Source of the DNA: Micromonospora nigra
GTDB lineage: Bacteria > Actinomycetota > Actinomycetes > Mycobacteriales > Micromonosporaceae
Assembly (NCBI RefSeq): GCF_900091585.1
Contig: NZ_FMHT01000003.1
Location: forward strand, 3,587,501-3,651,500
Reading direction: 5' to 3'
Length of the DNA: 64,000 nt
Every line of letters starts with the position of its first letter. Position 1 is the first letter of the stretch. Under the pieces are notes generated by a model. It ran no database searches. It was not told the origin of the DNA and saw only the letters and a program-made list of their open reading frames with translations. This document shows, in pieces, positions 1 through 8,364 of this stretch. A program made the translations under genes and the position numbers.

Positions 1-495
1 CTCAGTGCGCAGCCACCGTCGATCCTGGCGCAGGCATACCTGACGGTGGCCCACCCTGGATTGTGCACCGACCAGACCCGCGCTCTACGCCGCACCATCA
101 ACAGCATGCCTGACCTGCACGCCTGGTCGAGCGATCGACTGTTCCACGTCGTTCTCCTGATCGTCGCCACGGCCGATTGCGGCGGCGCCGACCAACAGCA
201 GCTGATCAGGTTGGCCGGCTCGGCGCTCGACGTGGCGCAGCGGGACGTGACAGCCGAAAAGCCCGGCACCCACCGCGTCGTCGACACCTGGTACCTGGCT
301 GAAGCCGGCTGCCTGCTCGGTAAGCCGACCCGCTACCTGCCGCAGGGCGAACTTCCCAGTGACTGGCTCACGGGAGCGGTCGACCCGCAGGCGAGCATCC
401 ACCACCTGTACGCCGTGGTGCGCCTGGCGGAGTTGATGCGGCGCCCGTCGTACACGTGCGGCAAGGGCTGGTGGGCAGCCCGACCAGCCAACTGA
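1..495 (+). CDS. hypothetical protein, 5' end outside window
   Basis: The frame is open from the first base to a TGA at 493-495, so the GTG at 46 is probably internal and the gene begins upstream. The visible 164 residues look mainly helical, have no membrane segment and end in a Trp-rich tail (GKGWWAARPAN). I do not recognise the family. The right neighbour is a decayed IS3 transposase fragment, so the locus has suffered insertion damage. Confidence 0.55.
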   Translation, partial: LSAQPPSILAQAYLTVAHPGLCTDQTRALRRTINSMPDLHAWSSDRLFHVVLLIVATADCGGADQQQLIRLAGSALDVAQRDVTAEKPGTHRVVDTWYLAEAGCLLGKPTRYLPQGELPSDWLTGAVDPQASIHHLYAVVRLAELMRRPSYTCGKGWWAARPAN

Positions 496-639
496 GCGAT
501 CGGGCCTTGTCGAGTAGGACACTCTGGGCTACGCCGCTGGCCGTTGCAGATTCTCCACGCGGTGCGACCAGCCATCGCCTGTCCGGCGTTGCGGGCCTCA
601 ACGACCAGGAACCGGTACTGAGTTCCCCCGCTCTGATGG

Positions 640-871
640 AGCGGTGGTTACCTGCTGCCGGCTGGCGCAGGGGCGGCGACAGTTGGTTCGGCTGGTTGCG
701 TCTGGCGGGTGTGCCAGGCGGCCTCGTACTCGTTCGGACTGAGGTAGCCCAGTTCCTTCTGGGTGCGGCGGGTGTCGTACCAGCCGTAATAGCGTAGATC
801 GCGTTCTCGGCCTCGTCGCGGGTCCGCCAGGACGTGCGGTGCACAAGTTCGATCTTCAGCAACCACCTCAC
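640..871 (-). pseudogene. IS3-family transposase (orfB) C-terminal relic
   Basis: Read on the minus strand, 871-795 encodes LKIELVHRTSWRTRDEAENA and, after a frame change near 794, YYGWYDTRRTQKELGYLSP and NEYEAAW. Together these are the end of the integrase core of IS3-family OrfB (usual form: KTELVHRRxWxTRxEAExAIFEYIEGWYNxxRRHSALGYLSPxxYE). The first two catalytic acidic residues and all of orfA are missing, and a frameshift splits what remains. It is a dead fragment; no inverted repeats could be assigned. Confidence 0.75.
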
Positions 872-946
872 GGGCGGGCGGCGCCGGGCCCAGCGCGCCG
901 CAGCGACCTGAACTTCGAAGCTCAGCCGGCGCGCCGGGCCCGACCG

Positions 947-2908
947 TCAGTTACTCAACCGGTAGCTGTAGGCGAAGCTGCTCGGGCTACAGACACTGAG
1001 CTGGTTCTGCGTCTGGCTGTAGCTCCAGCCGGGCGGGACGGAGCAGGCCCACAGCCCGTTGGCCGGGACCCGCATCCGGTAGCTGTAGGCGAAGCTGCTC
1101 GGGCTGCAGACACTCAGATCGTTGGTCACTCGGTCCCAGGTGTAGCCGGACGGCACCGAACAGACCGTGATGTTGTCGGCCGGGACCCGCATCCGGTAGC
1201 TGTAGGCGAAGCTGCTCGGGCTGCAGACACTCAGATCGTTGGTCACCCGGTCCCAGGTGTAACCGGACGGCACCGAACAGACCGTGATGTTGTTCGCGGG
1301 GGCGCGCAGGCGGTAGGTGTACGCCCAGCCGCCCGGGTTGCAGTTGTTCAGGTCGTTGGTCACCCGGTCCCAGGTGTAACCGGCCGGGACCGAACAGGCC
1401 CAGGTGTTGTCCAGGTTCTGGGTGATCGTCCAGCTGAACGAGGCGCTGCCGGTCTGATTGGCGGTGTCCCGGGCGGTCACGGTCACGCTGTAGGTGTTGA
1501 CCGTGGTGGGGGTGCCGGAGATCAGGCCGGTCGAGGAGTTGATCGACAGACCGGCCGGCAGCCCGGTTGCCGACCAGGTGTACGGGGCGGTGCCTCCGGA
1601 GGCGGTCATCTGCAGGCTGTTGGCCACGTTGCGCATGGTGCTCCGGTTGCCCGGGTTGGTCACGTGCACGGTGCCCGGGCTCCCACCGGTGTTGACGAAG
1701 AGCAACCGGTTCGGCGAGCCGCTGCCCGGACTGGTGATCTTGTTGGGGGTCGAGTTGGTGAACATGGTGCTGGCCACCTGTGCCGGGGTCAGCCCGGGGC
1801 TGTCGCCGAGGAGCAGGGCCGCGGCACCGGCCACGTGCGGGGCGGCCATCGAGGTGCCGCTGATCGTGTTCGTGGCGGTGTTGCTGGTGCTCCACGCCGA
1901 GGTGATGCTCACCCCGGGAGCGAAGATGTCCGTGCACGTACCGTAGTTGGAGAAGGACGCCCGGGAATCGTTGCTCGCGGAGGCGTTCACCGTGATCGCT
2001 TCGGCGACCCGGGCCGGCGTGAAGTTGCAGGCGTTGGAGTTGCTGTTGCCGGAGGCGATCGCGTAGACGACACCGTCGGCGATGGAGTTGCGCACCGCCG
2101 CCTCCAGCGTGGCGTTGCTGCCCGAGCCGCCGAGGCTCATGTTCGCCACGGCCGGCCCGGAGGTGTGGTGACCGGTGACCCAGTCGACCCCGGCGGCAAC
2201 CGCCGCGAAGGAGCCGGAGCCGGCGCAGTTGAGCACCTTCACCGCGATCAGCCGTACGCTCTTGGCCACGCCGTACGCGTTTCCGCCGACGGTGCCGGCG
2301 ACGTGCGTACCGTGGCCGTTGCAGTCGGTGTTGTTGGTGTCGACGGTGTTGACGCCCCACACCGCCCGGCCGCCGAAATCGCTGTGCGTGGTACGGATCC
2401 CGGTGTCGATGATGTAGGCGGTGACGTTCGGCGCCGTGTTCGGATAGGTGTAGCTGTTGTCCAGCGGCAGGTTCCGCTGGTCGATGCGGTTGAGACCCCA
2501 GGATGGCGGGTTTGTCTGCGTGCCCGTGGTCGATACGGTGCCGTTCTGCTCCACGTAGGCGACGCCGGGCTCCGCGGCGAGGCGGCGGGCGGCCCGCTCG
2601 CTCAGCGTGGCGGCGAAGCCTCGCAGCGCGTACCGGTAGGTGTGATCCACTCTGGCCCGGTATTTCGTGGCCAACTGCCCCGCCAGCGCGTCCACTCCTT
2701 GACTGGCGACTTTCCCGTCGTCAGCGAAGACAACGATATAGCTGTCCTTGATGGCATTCGGGTTACCCGCGCCAAGAATTTCGCTTTCGGCCGGTGCGGC
2801 CGAGACCGTGGTGACAGAAACGGTCAGGACCGCCGCCATGATCCCCCGATCATGGCAAGACGCCGGCCCCAACCTGAACGAACCTCTCTCACAGGGCTTC
2901 TCCCTCAC
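947..2908 (-). CDS. secreted subtilisin-like serine protease (S8) with four C-terminal repeats
   Basis: Predicted extracellular endopeptidase. With the GTG at 2908 as start (653 aa) the order is: signal peptide (about 10-37, hydrophobic core IMAAVLTVSVTTVSA), inhibitor I9 propeptide (about 55-120), S8 catalytic domain with Asp in AYIIDTG (about 168), His in NGHGTHVAG (about 199), oxyanion Asn in ASGNSN (about 288) and Ser in GTSMAAPHVAG (about 353), a putative Ig-like domain (about 415-505), and four units of about 36 residues built on CSVPxGYTWDRVTNDL and AYxYRxR. The full triad suggests activity. The start is uncertain: a TTG at about residue 13 follows a GAGAGG and would shorten the signal peptide. 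It is transcribed alone. Confidence 0.9.
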   Translation of the reverse strand: MREKPCERGSFRLGPASCHDRGIMAAVLTVSVTTVSAAPAESEILGAGNPNAIKDSYIVVFADDGKVASQGVDALAGQLATKYRARVDHTYRYALRGFAATLSERAARRLAAEPGVAYVEQNGTVSTTGTQTNPPSWGLNRIDQRNLPLDNSYTYPNTAPNVTAYIIDTGIRTTHSDFGGRAVWGVNTVDTNNTDCNGHGTHVAGTVGGNAYGVAKSVRLIAVKVLNCAGSGSFAAVAAGVDWVTGHHTSGPAVANMSLGGSGSNATLEAAVRNSIADGVVYAIASGNSNSNACNFTPARVAEAITVNASASNDSRASFSNYGTCTDIFAPGVSITSAWSTSNTATNTISGTSMAAPHVAGAAALLLGDSPGLTPAQVASTMFTNSTPNKITSPGSGSPNRLLFVNTGGSPGTVHVTNPGNRSTMRNVANSLQMTASGGTAPYTWSATGLPAGLSINSSTGLISGTPTTVNTYSVTVTARDTANQTGSASFSWTITQNLDNTWACSVPAGYTWDRVTNDLNNCNPGGWAYTYRLRAPANNITVCSVPSGYTWDRVTNDLSVCSPSSFAYSYRMRVPADNITVCSVPSGYTWDRVTNDLSVCSPSSFAYSYRMRVPANGLWACSVPPGWSYSQTQNQLSVCSPSSFAYSYRLSN

Positions 2909-3169
2909 GCAGGATTGATCCGACCGCCGGAGTGACCGACAGCCGGACAACAGAGGCATGGAGCGTTCACGCGGCCGCCACTCCAAACTAAACGAGACAG
3001 CGATGAAGGGCAATACCTCACCTTTGTATCCCACCAATCATTCCAATGAGTGTGGCAAGATGAATTAGCCGAACAAACCGGACCAGGAATTCTCCGAAAC
3101 GGAGCTGCCCACCCGGAGGATCGGAGCGGGTGCCGCACCTACCCGCGCCCGGCGGTGAGCTGACACGCC

Positions 3170-3415
3170 CGCTACCCGTCTGGAACGCTGGCACCAGATC
3201 CATGACCTGCTCGACCGGGGCGTGGGCCTGCTGGAGTGCACCCGGCGTCTGCAGCTGGCTCTGAACACCGTCAAGCGCTACGCGCGAGCCGACCGGCCCT
3301 CCGCGCCCCCAAGCACCTCTTCGAAGAAGTCGAGGCACTCGGCTTCACCGGCTGCCTCAACCTACTGCACAAGTGCATCAACCAAGGCCGCGCGGACGTC
3401 GACCGCAGCCACATC
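3170..3415 (+). pseudogene. ISL3-family transposase relic
   Basis: The plus strand encodes RLERWHQIHDLLDRGVGLLE and LALNTVKRYARADRP, then in another frame APKHLFEEVEALGFTGCLNL. The first part looks like the helix-turn-helix region of ISL3-type transposases (RxxRxxxIHxLLxxGxxxxxIARxLxLxxxTVxRYxRA) and the second like the following segment with a GFTGxxxxL motif. Two frame changes and loss of the DDE core show it is inactive. It abuts a truncated immunity gene, so this insertion or a deletion started at it probably removed the toxin and 5' immunity sequence. Confidence 0.6.
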
Positions 3416-3641
3416 TACGGACGAGCAACATCGCCTTCGACCTGCGCAAACACGACCCACCCGAGGCCGTGGTCCCCACCATGGTGTCGGCCGTCGCCCG
3501 TGTCCTCGCCAGCCGACCCGTAGACGCCGCACTCGTGCTCACGGCAACTGGCTCCTGCTCACCCGAACCGCCGGGACGGTACGCCAACACCGGCAATCGT
3601 GGTGGGACACCTACGGCGTCCGGGAGATGACCGTGCGGTAG
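3415..3641 (+). pseudogene. SitI3-like immunity protein, truncated and frameshifted
   Basis: One frame reads VPTMVSAVARVLASRPVDAA and the next NGNWLLLTRTAG-like then RQHRQSWWDTYGV. These match, in order, the last third of the immunity protein at 10603-11058 (NMMKAVARVLAARQEDAA, NGNWLLLTRTAG, RRHRPTWWSHYGI). A frameshift near 3540 separates the two parts and the first two thirds are gone. It is the decayed third member of the immunity family in this window. Confidence 0.75.
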
Positions 3642-3745
3642 GCCGGTTTCGCGGCGCAGGAGGCTTCGCGCCACCGGTCAGAACGACGAGCGCGGGTACG
3701 TCGTTGACTGTCGTCCAGTGCCCGGTCCACGGCCGGCGAGCCCTG

Positions 3746-3842
3746 AGCCGGGGGAGCGCACATCATGATCTTCGTTGATGTGCGCGGTGTGTGCTCTAAC
3801 CCGACGCTCCGCCGGTGTCCGCAGGCCGATGACCTGCGGCTT
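3746..3842 (+). repeat. recombinant fragment of the 437-bp tRNA-containing repeat
   Basis: Bases 3746-3797 match the left end of the repeat at 11225-11283 and 37048-37106 (ends in GTGTGTGCTCT). At 3798 the sequence jumps to a 45-base stretch identical to 11658-11702, which lies just right of the repeat. The stretch contains the palindrome CCGCAGG-CCGATGA-CCTGCGG. This looks like a deletion derivative in which about 375 bp, including the tRNA-Arg 5' half, was lost across a CT microhomology. Confidence 0.7.
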
Positions 3843-4021
3843 CTCTCTCTCAGGCGTCCTGCGCGGGTCGCACCCGCGCGCCGCTGTGATCGCCTGCGGA
3901 AGCCCAGCGAAGTGCGTAAGTGCTGCTCAGCATCAGTTTCCCATCGACCGCCGTAGCGGTCTCCTGCCGCGCGCTGCGCCCGGCCCGGCGTCGGGCCGTG
4001 CCTCACTCTGGACCGTACTTA

Positions 4022-4038
4022 TTGCCAAAGTCTGGCAA
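4022..4038 (+). promoter_or_regulatory. Nur-like operator upstream of superoxide dismutase
   Basis: Perfect inverted repeat TTGCCA-N5-TGGCAA, 109 bp before the sod start. In Streptomyces the nickel-responsive Fur-family repressor Nur binds TTGC/GCAA half-sites separated by a similar spacer and represses sodF when nickel is available. The half-site spacing and the TTGC...GCAA ends fit that arrangement; assignment to Nur is inference. Confidence 0.5.
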
Positions 4039-4146
4039 CTACGTAATGCTGGCAGCAGTGGGCGGGTGCTCCGGCAACGCGATGATCTGAACTACCGCCG
4101 GGGCGCCCGCCCAACTCTGCGACGACGATGGTGTGAGGAGTTGCTG

Positions 4147-4761
4147 GTGGCCGTCTACTCTCTGCCCGACATGCCGTACGACTACGGTGCGCTGGAGCCG
4201 GCGATGTCCGGCGAGATCCTCCAGCTGCACCACAGCAAGCACCATGCGGCGTACGTCAAGGGCAGCAACGACGCCCTGGAGCAGCTCGCCGAGGCCCGGG
4301 ACAAGGGTGACTTCGCGGCGCTGGTGGGGTTGGAGAAGACGTTCGCGTTCAACCTGTCGGGGCACGTGCTGCACTCGATCTTCTGGAACAACCTGTCCCC
4401 GGACGGCGGTGACCGCCCCGACGGTGAGCTGGCCGCCGCGATCGATGAGCACTTCGGATCCTTCGACGGCTTCACCGGGCAGCTGTCGGCGGCTACGAAG
4501 AGCGTGCAGGGCTCCGGCTGGGGTGTGCTGGCGTGGGAGCCGCTGGGACAGCGCCTCATCGTGGAGCAGGTCTACGACCACCACGGCAACGTCGGTCAGG
4601 GCTCCACCCCGCTGTTGGTGTTCGACGCGTGGGAGCACGCCTACTACCTGCAGTACCGCAACGTGCGCCCGGACTACGTCGACCGGCTGTGGAACATCGT
4701 CGACTGGGCCGACGTCACCGCCCGCTTCGACGCCGCCCGCGCCGCCGCGCCGAAGCTCTGA
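4147..4761 (+). CDS. superoxide dismutase, Fe/Mn family
   Basis: Dismutates superoxide to O2 and H2O2. The 204-residue protein shows the full family pattern: [11 protein letters not shown] near residue 27 (first metal His), [13 protein letters not shown] near 75-87 (second metal His), [11 protein letters not shown] in the middle and [15 protein letters not shown] near 162-176 (metal Asp and His). I chose the GTG at 4147 because GAGGAG (4135-4140) sits 6 nt before it. I cannot decide Fe or Mn from sequence alone. A Nur-like inverted repeat at 4022-4038 suggests nickel-dependent repression, as for Streptomyces sodF. A small gene follows 5 nt later. Confidence 0.95.
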   Translation: MAVYSLPDMPYDYGALEPAMSGEILQLHHSKHHAAYVKGSNDALEQLAEARDKGDFAALVGLEKTFAFNLSGHVLHSIFWNNLSPDGGDRPDGELAAAIDEHFGSFDGFTGQLSAATKSVQGSGWGVLAWEPLGQRLIVEQVYDHHGNVGQGSTPLLVFDAWEHAYYLQYRNVRPDYVDRLWNIVDWADVTARFDAARAAAPKL

Positions 4762-4766
4762 CCGGC

Positions 4767-5027
4767 ATGACCGGCCCGGCCCCGGTCGCCGCCGACCTCG
4801 TGCAACGCGCCGCCGGGGTCATCGCCGCCCGCCACCGCGGTGACCTCGCCGGCGCGGAGGCGCTGCTGGCCTCCTTCGAGTCCGACCAGGCCCGCACGCT
4901 CGGCTTCTATGTCCTCGCCGACCTGGCGTTGGGCCTCGTCCGAGCGCAGAGCGGCCAGAGCTTGGACGACCTGGTCCGGGAACTCACCCTGCTCGTGGCG
5001 GCCACACCACCGCGCCCGCCTGCCTGA
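4767..5027 (+). CDS. small hypothetical protein downstream of sod
   Basis: ATG at 4767 begins 5 nt after the sod stop, so it is very likely co-transcribed. The 86-residue product is helical and Ala/Leu-rich (AAGVIAARHRGDLAGAEALL, FYVLADLALGLVRAQSG) with no membrane segment or cysteine motif. I do not recognise the family. Its position suggests a role linked to oxidative stress or metal handling, but nothing in the sequence proves it. Confidence 0.7.
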   Translation: MTGPAPVAADLVQRAAGVIAARHRGDLAGAEALLASFESDQARTLGFYVLADLALGLVRAQSGQSLDDLVRELTLLVAATPPRPPA

Positions 5028-5107
5028 CCGGCGACAGCCCGCGCGCCGCCGGTGTTCGCCGGCTGATGACCTGCGGGCTTCCGTTTTCTGCCTCGTGTGC
5101 GAGCGAA

Positions 5108-5130
5108 GGCTCGTCCGTAGAGGACGAGCC
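5108..5130 (+). terminator. hairpin after the sod unit
   Basis: GGCTCGTCC and GGACGAGCC form a perfect 9-bp stem around a 5-nt loop (GTAGA), about 80 bp past the end of the sod operon and before convergent relics. There is no T tract, so a terminator role is tentative. Confidence 0.35.
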
Positions 5131-5149
5131 CGTCGCGGCCCCCGGCGGT

Positions 5150-5580
5150 GGGGTGGCCGACGGCGTGCGCTCATCTTGTTGGCGACCGCGTCGTCGGGGT
5201 GCAGTACCGGTCCGATCGCCATGAGGATCGGTTCGTTGGCGCGCCAGTCCACGCCGAGTTCGACCTTGGAGACCCGCACACCGCAGCCACCTGGGGTGGC
5301 GGTTGATCGCGCCGTCGGTGACGGCCAGCCGGGCGAAGGTGTCGTACTGCCGCTCGGTCTCGACGGTCAGGCCGTCGTTGCGACAGGCGTGCACGACGGC
5401 GGTGACCGCGGCGGTGAACTCGCTGCGGTGGTCCCAGGCGGTGAACAGGTCGACGTCCTCGCTGGGCCGCTGCAGAAGCCCGGCGGCCTGGACCGCGTAG
5501 CCGTCGGCCAGCGCGAAGCCGTTATCGGTCGGCCGCGGCGAGCCCGGTGTGGGCGAGGCGTTCGTGGAAGGGGTCCACCG
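5150..5580 (-). pseudogene. AbiEii-type nucleotidyltransferase toxin, decayed copy
   Basis: Minus-strand segments DGLTVETERQYDTFARLAVT and VSKVELGVDWRANEP plus IGPVLHPDDAVANKMSA match the intact protein at 11825-12472 almost exactly, but they lie in different frames. A short extra segment separates them, the N-terminal GG...DVD motif region is out of frame, and the C-terminal third is missing. It is clearly a dead duplicate of the toxin-antitoxin pair further right. Confidence 0.85.
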
Positions 5581-5830
5581 CTATGCCGCGTTGCTGCGGG
5601 TGGCGGCGAGTTCGGGGAAGGTGTCCTCCCAGCGCTGGCGGAGCTGGGGTGGCAGCCAGAGGGTGGGCCAGAGCCGTCGGAGGAGGTCGGCGTCGAGCCA
5701 GGTGTTGAGATCTTCGGCTGTGCTGGCTTCGGTGAGCACCACCTTGTACATGCTGGCCAGGCGTGCGGTCCGGTTCAGGTCGTACTCACCGTGTCCGGAC
5801 CAGTCGAGATGACGCGGAAGCGTCACCGTG
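5581..5830 (-). pseudogene. partner of AbiEii toxin, C-terminal relic
   Basis: The minus strand encodes TVTLPRHLDWSGHGEYDL, ARLASMYKVVLTEAS and LRRLWPTLWLPPQLRQRWED, matching the last 85 residues of the protein at 12475-13041. The N-terminal DNA-binding-like half is missing and the frame runs upstream into helicase-derived sequence, so a deletion fused two unrelated genes here. Confidence 0.8.
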
Positions 5831-6410
5831 CCCGCGGTCGGGCCATGCCGAGTGCTCGGTATCCGGGCATGCGGCGTGGGAGTGAGGCGGCGAGGATGGG
5901 TGTGGCCGGGTCGTGATAGTCGTGGACCTCGGCGAGGTCCTTGCCGGGCGCGGCGCGGATGACGCGGTCGGCGCATTGGACGAGTAGGCAGTCGTAGGAG
6001 ATCGGGCCGGCGAGGAAGAGGGTGTCGAGGGCGGGGGGCGTCGAAGCCTTCGCCGATGAACGGTGTGGTGCCGATGACAAGGAGACCGTCGCCGGCCTTG
6101 GCGCCGTCGAGCCGGTCGACGATGGTCCGCCGTTCGCGGCTGCTCATCGCGCCTGGGAGCACGAGCGCCTGGTGCCCGCGTGCGGCGAGCAGAGCGGTGA
6201 GTGCCTCGACCTGGGCGACCCGGCGGGTCAGGACGAGACAGTTGCGACCGCGGGTCAGGGCCGCGGCGACATCGTCGGTGATCTATGTGTTGCGGGGCTC
6301 GTCGAGGGCCAGCCTTCGGTGTACCTCGCGAGCGCGCCGGGCGCATCCAGGTCGACGTCGCCGGGTTGAAAGTGGTCTCGTGGATGAACAGGGCTCGACA
6401 GGGTCCGGCG
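5831..6410 (-). pseudogene. superfamily II helicase C-terminal domain relic
   Basis: In several minus-strand frames I can read VLPGAMSSRERRTIVDRL, GLLVIGTTPFIGEGFDAP, LDTLFLAGPISYD, CADRVIRAAPGKDLAEVHDY and PATPILAASL. These are helicase motifs of the second RecA domain (GEGFD-type motif V and QxxDRxIR-like motif VI). An upstream segment FIHETTFNPATSTW may be part of the same protein. At least two frameshifts and loss of the Walker A domain mean it is inactive. It was probably a DEAD/DEAH helicase of an earlier defence or mobile locus. Confidence 0.7.
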
Positions 6411-6501
6411 TCGGCGTGCATCGCTGCCGCGAGGGTGCCTTGTTGTTCCTCGTCGGTCAGGGATTGACGCCTACCGGCACTGGGCCGGAAGGTAGGCCAC
6501 G

Positions 6502-7653
6502 ATGAGCGAGTACCAGTACTACGAATTCACCGCCGTCGACCGACCCCTCACTGTTCGGGAGCGGGCCGAGCTGCGGTCGCTGTCGACCCGGGCCGACATC
6601 ACCGCCACCAGCCTTGTCAACACCTACGAGTGGGGCAACTTCAAGGGCGACCCGCGCAAGCTGATGGAACGATACTTCGACGCACACCTGTACCTGGCGA
6701 ACTGGGGCACCCACCAGCTCATGCTCCGGCTACCGAAACACGTGCTCGACCCCGCCACCGTCGCCCAGTACTGCCAGGGTGACAGCGCATCCGCGTGGAC
6801 CGCCGGCAAGCACGTCATCATCGACCTGCACGACGAGGACGAGGACGGCGCCGACGAGTGGGATCTGGACGGCCACGGTCTGCTTACCTCGATCATTCCG
6901 GTCCGGGCCGGCCTCGCCGCCGGCGACCTGCGCCTGCTGTACCTGGCCTGGCTCCGCTGCGTACAGTCCGAGGAGATCGCCGACGACGAGCGCGAACCGC
7001 CTGTCCCCGCCGGACTGGGCGCCCTCGACGCGCCCCTCACCGCCGTCGCCGAGTTCCTGCGCATCGACACCGACCTGATCGCGGCCGCGGCGGCCGGGTT
7101 GGCGCAGGCCGCCTCGAGTGAACCGACCGCAGCGCAACTACGGACGTGGGTCGTCGGGCTGCCCGCCTGGGACAAGGACGCCATCCTGGCCGACCTGATC
7201 ACCGGCGGCGACAGCTACCTGCGCAGCCGACTGCTGCGCCGCTACCGCGACGGGCATCCCGCCGACGCGTCCACGCCGACGGCTATCCGTACTGCCGGTC
7301 AACTGCTCGCAGCCGCTGCGGACCTGCGCGCCGTGGGGGAACGACGGGATGCCGAGCAGCGTGAACGCGACCGGGTCCGCCGGGAACGCTCCGCCGCAGC
7401 CGCCCGGCAACGGCACCTCGACACCCTCGCAGTCGACCAACCCGCCGCCTGGCAACGGGTCAACGCACTCATCGCCACGAAGAAACCCCGCGAGTACGAC
7501 ACCGCCGTACAACTCCTCGTCGACCTGCGCGACCTCGGCGAACGCGACGAAAACACCTCATCGTTCCGAAACCGGCTGGCCGAGCTACGGGCGGCGCACG
7601 CCCGCAAGCCCAGCCTGCTCGAACGCCTCAACCTCGCAGGCCTCGACACCTGA
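6502..7653 (+). CDS. conserved hypothetical protein with coiled-coil C-terminal half
   Basis: A 383-residue soluble protein starting at ATG 6502 (weak GGAAGGT upstream). The N-terminal 80 residues (YYEFTAVDRPL, RAELRSLSTRADI, YEWGNFKGDPRKLMERYFDA, LYLANWG) match a widespread bacterial family of unknown function that is often encoded near SWIM zinc-finger proteins (recalled, not checked). Residues about 265-310 are Arg/Glu/Ala-rich and probably coiled coil. No catalytic motif is visible. It stands alone between relics and a sigma-factor pair; no SWIM protein is seen here, so its usual partner may have been lost with the relics to its left. Confidence 0.85.
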   Translation: MSEYQYYEFTAVDRPLTVRERAELRSLSTRADITATSLVNTYEWGNFKGDPRKLMERYFDAHLYLANWGTHQLMLRLPKHVLDPATVAQYCQGDSASAWTAGKHVIIDLHDEDEDGADEWDLDGHGLLTSIIPVRAGLAAGDLRLLYLAWLRCVQSEEIADDEREPPVPAGLGALDAPLTAVAEFLRIDTDLIAAAAAGLAQAASSEPTAAQLRTWVVGLPAWDKDAILADLITGGDSYLRSRLLRRYRDGHPADASTPTAIRTAGQLLAAAADLRAVGERRDAEQRERDRVRRERSAAAARQRHLDTLAVDQPAAWQRVNALIATKKPREYDTAVQLLVDLRDLGERDENTSSFRNRLAELRAAHARKPSLLERLNLAGLDT

Positions 7654-7782
7654 CGCCTGGTCCGCCGCCCGGTGGGCTGGCCACCATCGCCTACCCGAGC
7701 TGCGGCTCTCGCGCCGGCGCCACGACCTCAGACGATGACCGTCGGCCTGCAACAGGGCCGGCGTTGACGGCCATAGTGTGGT

Positions 7783-8364
7783 GTGAGGCATCATGTTTGG
7801 CCGTCGGACGAGGACCTGTGGTCTTCGATCGTCGCCGGTGACGAGTCGGCGTTCGGCCGGCTTTTCGACCGGTACTCCCGCTCGGTTTACAACCACGCGT
7901 TCCGGCTGACCGGGTCGTGGTCGACGGCCGAGGACGTCACCCAGGCGACGTTCCTCGTCGCGTGGCGCCGCCGCCACGACGCCCGCTTGGTGGATGGCTC
8001 GGCGCTGCCGTGGTTGCTGGTCGTCGCCACCAACGCGGTCCGCTCCGAGTGGCGGTCGGCGCGCCGGTGGCTGGCGCTGCTGCGGCGTCTACCGGCGGAG
8101 CGGCACGCCGATGGTGACCTCGCAGACGAGGTTCCCGCGCGGCTCGATGACGAGCGGCAGATGACCGAGGTCCTCTCGGTGGTCCGCCAGTTGTCACCGG
8201 CCGAGCGGGAGGCGGTGGCCTTGTGCCTGTGGTCCGGCGTGTCGTACCCGGACGCGGCAGCCGTGTTGGGCATCAGCGAGGTGGCGGTGCGGTCCCGGGT
8301 CAGTCGGGCGCGCAGCCGTCTGGCGCGGCTGCTGCCCGAGGAGATTCAGGAGGGGAAGCGGTGA
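7783..8364 (+). CDS. ECF RNA polymerase sigma factor
   Basis: Directs RNA polymerase to a small regulon. The 193-residue protein has region 2 (AFGRLFDRYSRSVYNHAFRL, then AEDVTQATFLVAWRR, about 20-65) and region 4 (LSPAEREAVALCLWSGVSY, then AVRSRVSRARSRLARLL, about 125-185). GTG at 7783 is the first start in frame. The next gene begins inside its stop codon (GTGA overlap at 8361-8364), so the membrane protein that follows is translationally coupled and is probably its anti-sigma partner. Confidence 0.92.
   Translation: MRHHVWPSDEDLWSSIVAGDESAFGRLFDRYSRSVYNHAFRLTGSWSTAEDVTQATFLVAWRRRHDARLVDGSALPWLLVVATNAVRSEWRSARRWLALLRRLPAERHADGDLADEVPARLDDERQMTEVLSVVRQLSPAEREAVALCLWSGVSYPDAAAVLGISEVAVRSRVSRARSRLARLLPEEIQEGKR

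Noticed and set aside
839..2935. Very long plus-strand open frame (698 codons) opposite the protease gene
   Set aside because: Antisense shadow of a high-GC gene; composition is Gly/Val/Arg-rich without domain signature, whereas the minus strand shows a complete S8 protease.
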